A stretch of 64,000 nt of DNA, taken from Azospirillum sp. B510 (GTDB lineage: Bacteria; Pseudomonadota; Alphaproteobacteria; Azospirillales; Azospirillaceae). Each line of letters opens with the position of its first letter. The first letter of the stretch is position 1. Below the pieces are notes generated by a model. The model had not been told where the DNA came from. It saw nothing but the letters and a program-made list of their open reading frames with translations, and made no database searches. Made by a program: the position numbers and the translations under genes. The stretch spans positions 248,001-312,000 of the forward strand of contig NC_013854.1 in assembly GCF_000010725.1 (NCBI RefSeq), written 5' to 3'. This document shows, in pieces, positions 1 to 8,559 of the stretch.

Positions 1-1
1 G

Positions 2-2617
2 GTCGCCCCGCAGCGCGGCGAGATTTGGCAGCACATCAAGCGTGCCAACCAGCAGGCCAACCCGGAACTGCTGCGTATGGCGCTGAAGCTCGCCACCGGC
101 GCGGGCAAGACCACCGTCATGGCGATGCTGATCGCGTGGCAGACGGTCAACGCCGTCCGGCACCCGAACGCCAAGTCCTTCTCGCGCGGCTTCCTGATCG
201 TGGCGCCCGGCATCACCATTCGTGACCGGCTGCGCGTGCTGCTCCCCAACGACCCCGAGAGCTACTACCGCAACCGCGAGATCGTTCCGGGCGACATGCT
301 CGCCGACATCGAGCGGGCCAAGATCGTCATCACGAACTACCACGCCTTCAAGCGGCGCGAGCGCATGGAGGTTTCGAAGGTCGGGCGCGCGCTGCTCAAG
401 GGGCGTGGCCCTGATCTGGACACGCTGGAAACCGAAGGCCAGATGCTCCAGCGCGTGATGCCGGACCTGATGGGCCTGAAAAGCATCGTCGTGCTGAACG
501 ACGAGGCCCACCACTGCTACCGCGAGAAGCCCCCCGAACAGGGCGGCACCGATGGCGTCGCCGACCTGAAAGGCGACGAGAAGGACGAGGCCAAGCGCAA
601 CAACGAGGCCGCCCGCCTGTGGATCTCCGGGCTGGAGACGGTCAAGCGCAAGCTGGGCCTGCGCGCCGTCTACGACCTGTCGGCCACGCCCTTCTTCCTG
701 AACGGCTCCGGCTACGCCGAGGGAACCCTGTTCCCGTGGACGGTCAGCGACTTCTCGCTGATGGACGCCATCGAGTGCGGCATCGTCAAGCTGCCCCGCG
801 TGCCGGTGGCCGACAACATCCCCGGCGCCGACGTGCCGAAGTTCCGCGACCTGTGGACCCACATCGGCAAGCGCATGCCCAAGGCCGGGCGCGGTGCTGG
901 CAAGACGCTCGACCCGCTGGCGATCCCGGTGGAGCTTCAGACCGCGCTGGAGGCGCTCTACGGCCATTACGCCAAGACCTTCGACCTGTGGGAGCAGGCG
1001 GGGATCGGCGTGCCGCCGGTCTTCATCGTCGTCTGCAACAACACCGCCACATCGAAGCTGGTGCATGACTACATCTCCGGCTTCCACCGTCCCAACCCCG
1101 ACGGCTCGGCGACGCTGGAGAACGGGCGCCTGCCCCTGTTCCGCAATTTCGACGAGTTCGGCAACCGGCTGGCCCGGCCGCGCACCCTGCTGATCGACAG
1201 CGAACAGTTGGAGTCCGGCGAGGCGCTTGACAAGGATTTCCGCGCCTTGGCGGGCGACGAGATCGAGCGGTTCCGCCGCGAGATTGTCGAGCGCACCGGC
1301 GACATCCGCAAGGGCGAGGCGATCACCGACCAAGACCTTCTGCGCGAGGTGATGAACACCGTCGGCAAGAAGGGCAAGCTCGGCGAGTCGATCCGCTGCG
1401 TCGTCTCCGTCTCCATGCTGACGGAAGGATGGGACACCAACACCGTCACCCATGTGCTGGGCGTCCGCGCGTTCGGCACGCAGTTGCTCTGCGAACAGGT
1501 GGTCGGCCGCGCCCTGCGGCGCCAGTCCTACGACCTGAACGGCGAAGGGCTGTTCAACGTCGAATATGCCGACGTGCTGGGCGTGCCGTTCAATTTCAAC
1601 GCCAAGCCGGTCATCGCCCCGCCCGCCAAGCCGCGCGAGACGGTGACGGTCCAGGCGGTCCGCCCCGACCGCGACGCGCTGGAAATCACCTTCCCCCGCG
1701 TCGAGGGCTACCGCGTCGAACTGCCGGAGGAGCGGCTGACCGCCGCCTTCGGCCCGGACTCGGTGCTCGACCTCAACCCCGATCTGGTCGGCCCGTCCGT
1801 CACCCAGAACCGGGGCATCATCGGCGAGGGCGTGGACCTGACCGTCGCCCATCTGGAGGACATGCGCCAGTCCACCATCCTTTTCCATCTGGCCCGCCAT
1901 CTGCTGTTCCAGAAGTTCCGCGATCCGGGCGCGGAGCCGAAGCTCCACCTGTTCGGCCAGTTGAAGCGGATCACCAAGCAATGGCTTGACGGCGGCTATC
2001 TGCGCTGCACCGGCGGCACCTACCCGGCGCAGGTGATCTACCGGGAGATCGCCGACATGGCGGCGGAGCGCATCACCGCCGCCATCACGCTGGCGCATGT
2101 CGGCGACCGGCCGGTCAAGGCGGTGCTCGACAGCTACAACCCCAAAGGCTCCACCGCCTTCGTCAGCTTCACCACGTCGAAGACCACGCGCTGGCAGACC
2201 GACCCGCGCAAATGCCACATCAATTGGGTGGTCTGCGACAGTGATTGGGAGGCGGAACTGTGCCGGGTGGTGGAAGCCCATCCGCGCGTCCTGTCCTATG
2301 TGAAGAACCACGTCCTGGGCTTCGAGGTGCCGTATCGCCACGGCTCCACCCCGCGCCGCTACCTACCGGACTTCATCGTCCGCATCGACGACGGGCGCGG
2401 CGCGCAAGATCCGCTGAACCTGATCGTCGAGGTCAAGGGCTATCGCGGCGAGGACGCCAAGGACAAGGCGGACACCATGCGCGCCTATTGGGTGCCGGGG
2501 GTGAACAACCTGGGCAGCTTCGGCCGCTGGGCCTTCGTCGAGTTCACCGCCGTCTATGAGATGGAAACAGCGTTCGCGGCGCTGGTGGATGGCTTTATTT
2601 CCGAGACCGTGGTGTAA
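2..2617 (+). CDS. Type III restriction Res-like helicase/endonuclease, 5' truncated by window
   Basis: ATP-dependent DNA translocase and nuclease subunit of a restriction-modification system. The frame is open to the first base of the window, so the first in-frame ATG at 77 is internal and the true start lies upstream. Counting from that ATG, superfamily 2 motifs follow in order: Walker A TGAGKTT (about 7-13), DEAHH (about 142), SATPFF (about 203), EGWDTN (about 450) and QVVGRALRRQ (about 473). A PD-(D/E)xK-type nuclease core is visible near the C-terminus: PDFIVRID then EVKGYRG (about 764-792). The methyltransferase partner lies downstream at 3256. The architecture fits Res proteins of the BPTD_3080 type paired with a beta-class methyltransferase. 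Subfamily placement is from memory. The Res-type role is secure. Confidence 0.9.
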   Translation, partial: VAPQRGEIWQHIKRANQQANPELLRMALKLATGAGKTTVMAMLIAWQTVNAVRHPNAKSFSRGFLIVAPGITIRDRLRVLLPNDPESYYRNREIVPGDMLADIERAKIVITNYHAFKRRERMEVSKVGRALLKGRGPDLDTLETEGQMLQRVMPDLMGLKSIVVLNDEAHHCYREKPPEQGGTDGVADLKGDEKDEAKRNNEAARLWISGLETVKRKLGLRAVYDLSATPFFLNGSGYAEGTLFPWTVSDFSLMDAIECGIVKLPRVPVADNIPGADVPKFRDLWTHIGKRMPKAGRGAGKTLDPLAIPVELQTALEALYGHYAKTFDLWEQAGIGVPPVFIVVCNNTATSKLVHDYISGFHRPNPDGSATLENGRLPLFRNFDEFGNRLARPRTLLIDSEQLESGEALDKDFRALAGDEIERFRREIVERTGDIRKGEAITDQDLLREVMNTVGKKGKLGESIRCVVSVSMLTEGWDTNTVTHVLGVRAFGTQLLCEQVVGRALRRQSYDLNGEGLFNVEYADVLGVPFNFNAKPVIAPPAKPRETVTVQAVRPDRDALEITFPRVEGYRVELPEERLTAAFGPDSVLDLNPDLVGPSVTQNRGIIGEGVDLTVAHLEDMRQSTILFHLARHLLFQKFRDPGAEPKLHLFGQLKRITKQWLDGGYLRCTGGTYPAQVIYREIADMAAERITAAITLAHVGDRPVKAVLDSYNPKGSTAFVSFTTSKTTRWQTDPRKCHINWVVCDSDWEAELCRVVEAHPRVLSYVKNHVLGFEVPYRHGSTPRRYLPDFIVRIDDGRGAQDPLNLIVEVKGYRGEDAKDKADTMRAYWVPGVNNLGSFGRWAFVEFTAVYEMETAFAALVDGFISETVV

Positions 2618-2628
2618 AGGTTAAAATA

Positions 2629-3189
2629 ATGTCCTACGAGGCCATTTTTGCGCTGGGTTCGGTTATTGTTGCCCTCATTGCTGCTGGGTTTGTCGCCTGG
2701 GACAGGATCACGGCACGGCCGGTCGAGCGCCTTACGCTTCAGGTCGAATATTTTAATGGTCTTAGGGCGTGGGCGGACAGTTGTTGCGACGTGCTTACCG
2801 AAGCCTGCCACCTGTCCTATCTTGATCCGACAAGGTGTGATGGAGAGAGCTTCTTTGTGCAGCGCCAACGGATTCTTGTTGCCCTGTCATCCTTGATCGA
2901 CCGTGGACGGTGGTACTTTCCGAACTACAAGGTCGAGTATGGACAGCACAAGGAAGCCGCGTACCGTGGTCATCGGCACGAAATTCTCGATAGCTTGGTT
3001 GCTGCCTATAAGAGCGTTCGCCAACTCAATTACACGGAGCGGGGCGAGAATGCAGCCATTTGCAAGAAAATCTTGCAGGGAAAGCGGGTATTCATCGGCA
3101 ATGTCCAGGATGTTCTTGCCCCGAACGATCAAAAAGATGAGTTTTTGAAGATCATGAAGAAAAAGAAGAACGGGGAAGGGAAAAGATGA
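2629..3189 (+). CDS. Small single-pass membrane protein between Res and Mod genes
   Basis: Unrecognised 186-residue protein. It opens with a hydrophobic helix (about residues 5-22: IFALGSVIVALIAAGFVAW), followed by a soluble, charge-rich domain and a lysine-rich end (KIMKKKKNGEGKR). The ATG at 2629 has AAGG eight bases upstream, and the gene starts 11 bases after the Res stop, so the two are probably co-transcribed. GC content at its start (about 57% in 2641-2700, hand count) is lower than in the flanking Res and Mod genes. Its place inside a restriction-modification operon suggests an accessory role, possibly membrane tethering, but nothing in the sequence shows a reaction. Confidence 0.75.
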   Translation: MSYEAIFALGSVIVALIAAGFVAWDRITARPVERLTLQVEYFNGLRAWADSCCDVLTEACHLSYLDPTRCDGESFFVQRQRILVALSSLIDRGRWYFPNYKVEYGQHKEAAYRGHRHEILDSLVAAYKSVRQLNYTERGENAAICKKILQGKRVFIGNVQDVLAPNDQKDEFLKIMKKKKNGEGKR

Positions 3190-3255
3190 TGTGAGGCGGT
3201 AGTCTTGCTGAAATCCCCATTTTTCAATCTTCAGTTCAAGTGAGTGAGACCGGGC

Positions 3256-5979
3256 ATGGCCGAAAAGAAGATCGAGACCATCCGTCATACCGACGCCAAG
3301 CGGCGGCTGATCCCGACGGCGGAGTTGCAGTCGGTGATGGACGAGGCCGACAAGGCGCCCGTGCGCGTCGCCTATGAACGGCGCAACCGCGATCTCGATC
3401 CGCAACTGGTGTGGCGCGGCAAGGATGACCAGGATTGGTCGGACCTGATCGTCCAGGCCCCGCCGCTCTACATCCAGGAGAAGGTCCACCCGAAGGTTCT
3501 GATCGAGGAACTGAAGCGTGAAACCCGCGCGCGGGCCGACGCCAACAAGCCCAAGGGCAGCAATTTCGACCTGTTCGCCGATTTCAACGGCCTGCCCGCC
3601 AAGGATGTGGCGACCGAGTTCTACCGCCACGACTCCAACTGGACCAACCGGATGGTGCTGGGCGACAGCCTTGCCGTGATGGCGAGCCTCGCGGAGCGCG
3701 AGGGGTTGCGCGGCAAGGTCCAGTGCATCTATTTCGACCCGCCCTATGGCATCAAGTTCAACAGCAATTTCCAGTGGTCCACCACCAGCCGCGACGTGAA
3801 GGACGGCAACAGGGACCACATCACCCGCGAGTCGGAGCAGGTGCGCGCCTTCCGCGACACATGGCGCGACGGCATCCACTCCTACCTGACCTATCTGCGC
3901 GACCGCCTGACCGTCGCCCGCGACCTGCTGACCGACAGCGGGTCGATCTTCGTCCAGATCGGCGATGCCAACATTCATCGTGTCCGTGCATTGCTCGATG
4001 AAATTTTTGGAGAAGAAAACTTCATATCGGAGATTACATTTCAAAAAACGGGCGGCCAGACGAGTGAGTTTCTATCTTCAGTCCAAGATTACGTTCTTTG
4101 GTATGGTAAAAATAAAGAAATAACGAAATACAGACAACCATTCCAATCGAAAGAGTTGGGAATTGGCCACGGATCCGGTGCCAGGTATGATCAAACAGAC
4201 GAATTCGGCCGAGTTTACCAGTTAACCAGTCTGACATCTTCGCGTCCGCCTGGGAGCTTCCCCGTTTCGTACAATGGGCGTAATTTTCTACCCAGTGGTG
4301 GTTATTGGAAGACGGGCGAGGAGGGGTTCCGGCTGCTTACGCGAGCCGGGCGAGTGCGTTTGGCCGGTCGTACTTTGAGGTACGTAAGATATATCGACGA
4401 CTTTCCAGCTTATGAAATCACGAATATTTGGACTGATACCGCAGGAAGTCCAGGAAAAGTATATGTTGTTCAGACGAGTCCCGCTGTTGCGCAGCGCTGC
4501 ATCCTGATGACCACCGACCCCGGCGACCTCGTGCTCGATCCCACCTGCGGGTCGGGGACGACGGCCTATGTCGCCGAGCAATGGGGGCGGCGGTGGATCA
4601 CCATCGACACCTCGCGGGTGGCGCTGGCGCTGGCCCGCGCCCGCATCATGGGCGCGCGCTATCCCTATTACCTGCTGGCCGACAGCCGCGAGGGCCAGAT
4701 CAGGGAAGGCGAGATCACCCGCACCCCGCCCAAGGACGCCCCCACGCGCGGCGACATCCGCCTGGGCTTCGTCTATGAACGGGTGCCCCACATCACCCTG
4801 AAATCCATCGCCAACAACGCCGAGATCGACGTGATCTGGGAGGAGGCGCAGAAGGCCCTGGAGCCGCTGCGCGCCCAACTGAACGCGGCGCTCGGCACCG
4901 GCTGGGAGGAATGGCAGATCCCCCGCGCGGCGGAGGAGGGCTGGCCGCAGGCGGCCAAGGCGCTCCACGCAGACTGGTGGACGCTGCGCATCAAGCGCCA
5001 GCGCGACATCGACGCCTCGATCTCCGCCAAGGCGGAGTTCGAGTATCTCTACGACAAGCCCTATGTCGACAAGGACAAGGTCCGCGTCGCCGGTCCCTTC
5101 ACGGTGGAAAGCCTGTCGCCGCACCGCGTGCTGGCGGTGGACGAGGACGACGAACTGATCGACCTGCTCGACGCGGCCGAGGGCAAGCGCAAGCCGTCCG
5201 ACCTCGCACCGGACGACTTTGCGGCGATGATCCTCGACAATCTGCGGGCCGCCGGGGTGCAGCAGGCGCACAAGCAGGACCGCATCGCCTTCACCGCGCT
5301 GACCCCCTGGCCGGGTGACTTCATCGCCGCCGAAGGGCGCTACATGGAGGGCGAGCGCGAACGCCGCGCGGGCATCCTGATCGGGCCGGAGTTCGGCACG
5401 GTGGCGCGCGCCGATCTGGTGGCGGCTGCGCGCGAGGCGGGCGACGCCGGGTTCGACGTGGTGGTGGCCTGCGCCTTCAACTACGACGCCCAATCCGCCG
5501 ATTTCGAGAAGTTGGGCCGCATCCCGGTGCTGAAGGCGCGGATGAATCCCGACCTGCATATGGGCGGCGACCTGAAGACGACCGGGTCGGGCAACCTGTT
5601 CGTGGTGTTCGGCGAACCCGACCTCGACATCCTGAAGGACGCCGACGGCCGCCTGCGGGTGAGGATCAAGGGCATCGACGTCTTCCACCCCTCCACCGGC
5701 GAGATCGAATCGGGCGGCCCCGACACCATCGCCGTCTGGTTCATCGACACCGATTACAATGAGGAGAGCTTCTTCGTCCGCCACGCCTATTTCCTGGGCG
5801 CGTCCGACCCGTACAAGTCCCTGCGCACGACCCTGAAGGCGGAGATCGACGCCGAAGCCTGGGCGTCCCTGAACAGCGACACCAGCCGCCCCTTCGACAA
5901 ACCGTCGTCCGGCCGCATCGCGGTAAAGGTTATCAACCATCTCGGCGACGAGGTGATGAAGGTGTTTTCGGTGGAGTGA
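3256..5979 (+). CDS. Site-specific DNA methyltransferase (Mod, beta-class N6-adenine/N4-cytosine)
   Basis: S-adenosylmethionine-dependent DNA methyltransferase of about 907 residues, partner of the Res protein encoded upstream. Catalytic motif IV DPPYG (about residue 161) precedes the AdoMet-binding motif I DPTCGSGTT (about residue 428), the beta-class order. The segment between them is the expected target-recognition region and is AT-rich: my hand count gives 42% GC in 4021-4080 and 32% in 4081-4140, against 67% in 3841-3900. A long C-terminal domain of about 450 residues follows. I prefer the ATG at 3256; a GTG at 3244 in frame would add four residues. The specificity cannot be read from sequence. 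Confidence 0.9.
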   Translation: MAEKKIETIRHTDAKRRLIPTAELQSVMDEADKAPVRVAYERRNRDLDPQLVWRGKDDQDWSDLIVQAPPLYIQEKVHPKVLIEELKRETRARADANKPKGSNFDLFADFNGLPAKDVATEFYRHDSNWTNRMVLGDSLAVMASLAEREGLRGKVQCIYFDPPYGIKFNSNFQWSTTSRDVKDGNRDHITRESEQVRAFRDTWRDGIHSYLTYLRDRLTVARDLLTDSGSIFVQIGDANIHRVRALLDEIFGEENFISEITFQKTGGQTSEFLSSVQDYVLWYGKNKEITKYRQPFQSKELGIGHGSGARYDQTDEFGRVYQLTSLTSSRPPGSFPVSYNGRNFLPSGGYWKTGEEGFRLLTRAGRVRLAGRTLRYVRYIDDFPAYEITNIWTDTAGSPGKVYVVQTSPAVAQRCILMTTDPGDLVLDPTCGSGTTAYVAEQWGRRWITIDTSRVALALARARIMGARYPYYLLADSREGQIREGEITRTPPKDAPTRGDIRLGFVYERVPHITLKSIANNAEIDVIWEEAQKALEPLRAQLNAALGTGWEEWQIPRAAEEGWPQAAKALHADWWTLRIKRQRDIDASISAKAEFEYLYDKPYVDKDKVRVAGPFTVESLSPHRVLAVDEDDELIDLLDAAEGKRKPSDLAPDDFAAMILDNLRAAGVQQAHKQDRIAFTALTPWPGDFIAAEGRYMEGERERRAGILIGPEFGTVARADLVAAAREAGDAGFDVVVACAFNYDAQSADFEKLGRIPVLKARMNPDLHMGGDLKTTGSGNLFVVFGEPDLDILKDADGRLRVRIKGIDVFHPSTGEIESGGPDTIAVWFIDTDYNEESFFVRHAYFLGASDPYKSLRTTLKAEIDAEAWASLNSDTSRPFDKPSSGRIAVKVINHLGDEVMKVFSVE

Positions 5980-5985
5980 TCAGAC

Positions 5986-7362
5986 ATGTCTTCTTCTTTT
6001 CACGCATTGGATGTTGGACCCGGCGAGGCATTTCTTCTTCGTACGGATCACGGGGGCAAGACCTGGAATATTTTATTCGATGCCGGATATACTAAAGAAA
6101 AGGTCGGCGCGCGCTCCGTTGTCGCCTCGTTGGCAAAGAACATTAATGAGATTGGAAAATTTGACCTTATAGATGTCGCGATTTGCAGCCATAAGGACGG
6201 CGATCACTCTGGAGGATTTTCGCATCTTATCGAGTCTTGGTGCGGCGCCGGAAAGAAAATTGGTGAAGTTTGGCTTCCGGGAAAATGGGCCGCCGCGTTC
6301 CCGGAAGTGGTCACGAAGCCACTTAAATTTCTATCGACCATAAGAGATGGATCGATCTCTCTCGCCGAGCATATCGTAAGTGATCTTGAAGAATATTCTG
6401 ATAGAGTCTCTGCTGACATATACGAGAAGTTTGATAAAAGCAGAATATTAGAAAAGTATATTGAAGTGATGCTCCGTGGAGAAGCTGAGAGAGGGCTTGC
6501 TTCTAAAGCATTTGGGATAAGTGCCGAAGAGGCTGAGTCTATTTCTTCCAGGGATGACGAAGATGATGTCGTCGATGATATATATAAAATTGTGGAAGAA
6601 AAATTGTATGGTGATTATGATTTTCTGCTGTGGGAGAAGCTTCTTGGCAGAAAAATTACCGCAATAGTTGCAACAAAAATATTGCGTTCTGTCATAGATA
6701 CGGCTGAAGAGATAAGAAAGATAGCTACTCTATGCCTGAAAAATGATATCAAGGTGAGGTGGTTCGATTTTGGTCTCTATGAGAAAACCAAAAATCCGAG
6801 CTTTGGGTATAAAGGATTTCTCAATCCTGTGAATGCAGTTGAGGTCACGAGTCCGCCAAGAGGGGTGGCGCCTGTCGATGTCGTTTACTGCCTATATTTA
6901 TCTGAATACAATGTTGAGTCTCTGGTTGTTCATCGTGTTGAAACTGAACGTGAACCGGGAGTGCTCTTTCTTGCCGACTCTCGCCTAGCGTTTGGCGAGA
7001 AGGCTCCTTCCGGCGATTTCGACCCGCCGGAGGCATTGGGCAAGCGAAGATACTTGGTTACAGCGCCTCATCATGGCTCCTCAACGAACGATCATGCCTA
7101 TACGGTTCTTGATGGTTGGAAACTTGATGATGTCGTGTTTGTCAGAAATGGTGGGCACCACAAAACAAAACTGAACCAATTCAAAAAAATAGAGAACAGA
7201 ACTTGCGCGTACTGCAATCAGTGCAAAAGAAAGGCTCGGCTCTTGACTGTGAAAACTGATAGAACAGGGAATTGGAATTGGAAGCTCGGGACATCTGTTC
7301 CGCTTTGTCATATGGAAACAAAAACGGCTGAAAAACCAAAGCGAGAAAAGAAAAAAGACTAG
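5986..7362 (+). CDS. ComEC/Rec2-like metallo-beta-lactamase-fold protein of the restriction island
   Basis: Predicted soluble metallohydrolase of 458 residues. The N-terminus (FHALDVGPGEAFLL) and the metal motif SHKDGDHSGG (about residues 68-77) match the HxDxDHxGG form seen in the ComEC/Rec2 branch of the metallo-beta-lactamase fold. A metal-ligand Asp is likely in LFLADSR (about 325-331), and HHGSS follows at about 362-366. There are no membrane helices, unlike ComEC. The C-terminus carries CAYCNQC, a possible zinc site. The gene starts six bases after the methyltransferase stop, so it looks co-transcribed. It is strongly AT-rich (37% GC in 6601-6660, hand count), a sign of transfer from another source. 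Nuclease or phosphodiesterase activity is inferred from fold only. Confidence 0.75.
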   Translation: MSSSFHALDVGPGEAFLLRTDHGGKTWNILFDAGYTKEKVGARSVVASLAKNINEIGKFDLIDVAICSHKDGDHSGGFSHLIESWCGAGKKIGEVWLPGKWAAAFPEVVTKPLKFLSTIRDGSISLAEHIVSDLEEYSDRVSADIYEKFDKSRILEKYIEVMLRGEAERGLASKAFGISAEEAESISSRDDEDDVVDDIYKIVEEKLYGDYDFLLWEKLLGRKITAIVATKILRSVIDTAEEIRKIATLCLKNDIKVRWFDFGLYEKTKNPSFGYKGFLNPVNAVEVTSPPRGVAPVDVVYCLYLSEYNVESLVVHRVETEREPGVLFLADSRLAFGEKAPSGDFDPPEALGKRRYLVTAPHHGSSTNDHAYTVLDGWKLDDVVFVRNGGHHKTKLNQFKKIENRTCAYCNQCKRKARLLTVKTDRTGNWNWKLGTSVPLCHMETKTAEKPKREKKKD

Positions 7363-7412
7363 GGTGCCCGAGTGAAAGTGCCACTGTCCTCGCTCCGTAA
7401 CGCGATTCCGTC

Positions 7413-7553
7413 ATGGACTTCCGCGCTGCGATCCCCTTCACCGACTTTCCGGCGCGGCTGACGGCGGCCGATGGCATCCATTGCCCCGTCCGCTCGGCCC
7501 GCATTGACGCGGCGTTTGCCGATCACCCCGACAGCCTTGGGGAAACGCCGTGA
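7413..7553 (+). pseudogene. 46-codon ORF resembling the start of the downstream helicase gene; possible relic
   Basis: Short ORF whose first 17 residues (MDFRAAIPFTDFPARLT) match the first 17 residues of the UvrD-type helicase at 10254 (MDFRIANTFTDSLARLT) at 12 positions. The first 60 bases agree at about 47 positions by hand comparison. The remaining 29 residues do not resemble that helicase. The stop TGA (7551-7553) overlaps a GTG start at 7550 for the next gene, so it could also be a live small gene that couples translation into its neighbour. I favour a remnant of a duplicated helicase 5' end left by rearrangement, but cannot exclude function. Confidence 0.45.
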
Positions 7554-8407
7554 CCAAGCCACGCAACGGAGGCAATCTCAACCTGCCCGAGCAGGAGGTA
7601 ACCGTCAGGCTTCTTGCCGCGCGCATCGTTGGCCGGGACGGCTGGCATCTGGAGGAAAGCACCCAGGACGCGGACGGCTTCCGGGAGGCGCTGGCGCAAC
7701 GCGGCATGGCGGTTGCCGAACTGGTCGAAATCGAGCACTGGACGCTCCGCGTTCCGGCGGATGAACCGTTCACGCCAAGCAATCGTTTCCACGACACCGC
7801 CTATCGCGCGGGCTGGGGGTATGACGCCGGGGCGGATTGCTGGCATGCATCTCATGAACGCGACCGGCGCTTTCCCGGCCCGACCCTCAACGTGGACCGG
7901 CTGGACGTGACCTATGCGCTGCCCGATGTCGGCTGGATCGACACGACGATCCGCGCCGGGGAGCGCGTCATCGAGTTCTCGATGAGCGAGGTCTTCGATC
8001 CCATTCCCGCCCTTCTCAACTGGTTGGAGCGGTTGGCCGGGGGCAGCTTTGGCCGCATCTCCATGGATGTCGAAGGCTGGTATGTGGATTTCCACTGCTT
8101 CGCGGAGGGCGACCGCGTCCGCTTCGTGGTGGAAGAGGGGTGGGACGGCCGGTCGATGGCGCTGGACATCCGCATCGACCGAATCGCCCTGCTGGCGGGC
8201 CTATATTGCCCCCTGGTGGCACTGTGGGAGAGCGATGCGTTCGCCCGCGCCTACATGCATTGGGACTTCGCCTCGGTCGAACGCGATACCTTGGATCCGG
8301 CTTGGGAACGTCGGACGGACGACGATGACCCGGAACGCTTGACTCCCATACCGATCCGCTCCCCCCGCATCGACGCCGTGCTGCGGGCGGCGGGATGGAA
8401 CTGGTGA
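7550..8407 (+). CDS. Hypothetical protein, 285 residues, in defence island
   Basis: Unrecognised soluble protein. It has no signal peptide, no clear membrane segment and no nucleotide-binding or metal motif. It is rich in Trp, Asp and Arg, and the middle reads as beta-strand-like (FGRISMDVEGWYVDFHCF). The proposed start is GTG at 7550, overlapping the TGA of the 46-codon ORF. The C-terminus contains PIPIRSPRIDAVLRAAG, which loosely recalls CPVRSARIDAAF in that small ORF. GC content is again high, unlike the AT-rich gene just upstream. It sits between a restriction system and a toxin-antitoxin-like pair, so a defence-related or antitoxin-like job is possible but unsupported. Confidence 0.65.
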   Translation: MTKPRNGGNLNLPEQEVTVRLLAARIVGRDGWHLEESTQDADGFREALAQRGMAVAELVEIEHWTLRVPADEPFTPSNRFHDTAYRAGWGYDAGADCWHASHERDRRFPGPTLNVDRLDVTYALPDVGWIDTTIRAGERVIEFSMSEVFDPIPALLNWLERLAGGSFGRISMDVEGWYVDFHCFAEGDRVRFVVEEGWDGRSMALDIRIDRIALLAGLYCPLVALWESDAFARAYMHWDFASVERDTLDPAWERRTDDDDPERLTPIPIRSPRIDAVLRAAGWNW

Positions 8408-8559
8408 CGTGACCGGCAAGAAACGCCATATCCGGTTCCCTGGCGGCGAAAGGCCGCGAGGACTAAACCAAAAGGAGTGCAAGGCGCAGGTGAAATGTCT
8501 TATTTTGATGGTCTGCGGTTATCCGTGAGTTTGAACAGGATGCTTGGACAAGCAAGGTT

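Noticed and set aside
3244..3256. GTG at 3244 as start of the methyltransferase
   Set aside because: It adds only four residues. ATG at 3256 gives a more typical start (MAEKKIETIRH), though spacing of ribosome signals is weak for both.
4288..5940. 550-codon open frame antisense to the methyltransferase gene
   Set aside because: The composition (Arg/Gly/Ala/His-rich, no domain) is typical of the antisense shadow in GC-rich DNA, and the sense frame carries all methyltransferase motifs.
8409..8528. 39-codon frame starting GTG after the unknown 285-residue gene
   Set aside because: It starts near the previous stop but has no convincing ribosome site, no recognisable protein features, and overlaps the likely promoter region of the ImmA/IrrE gene.
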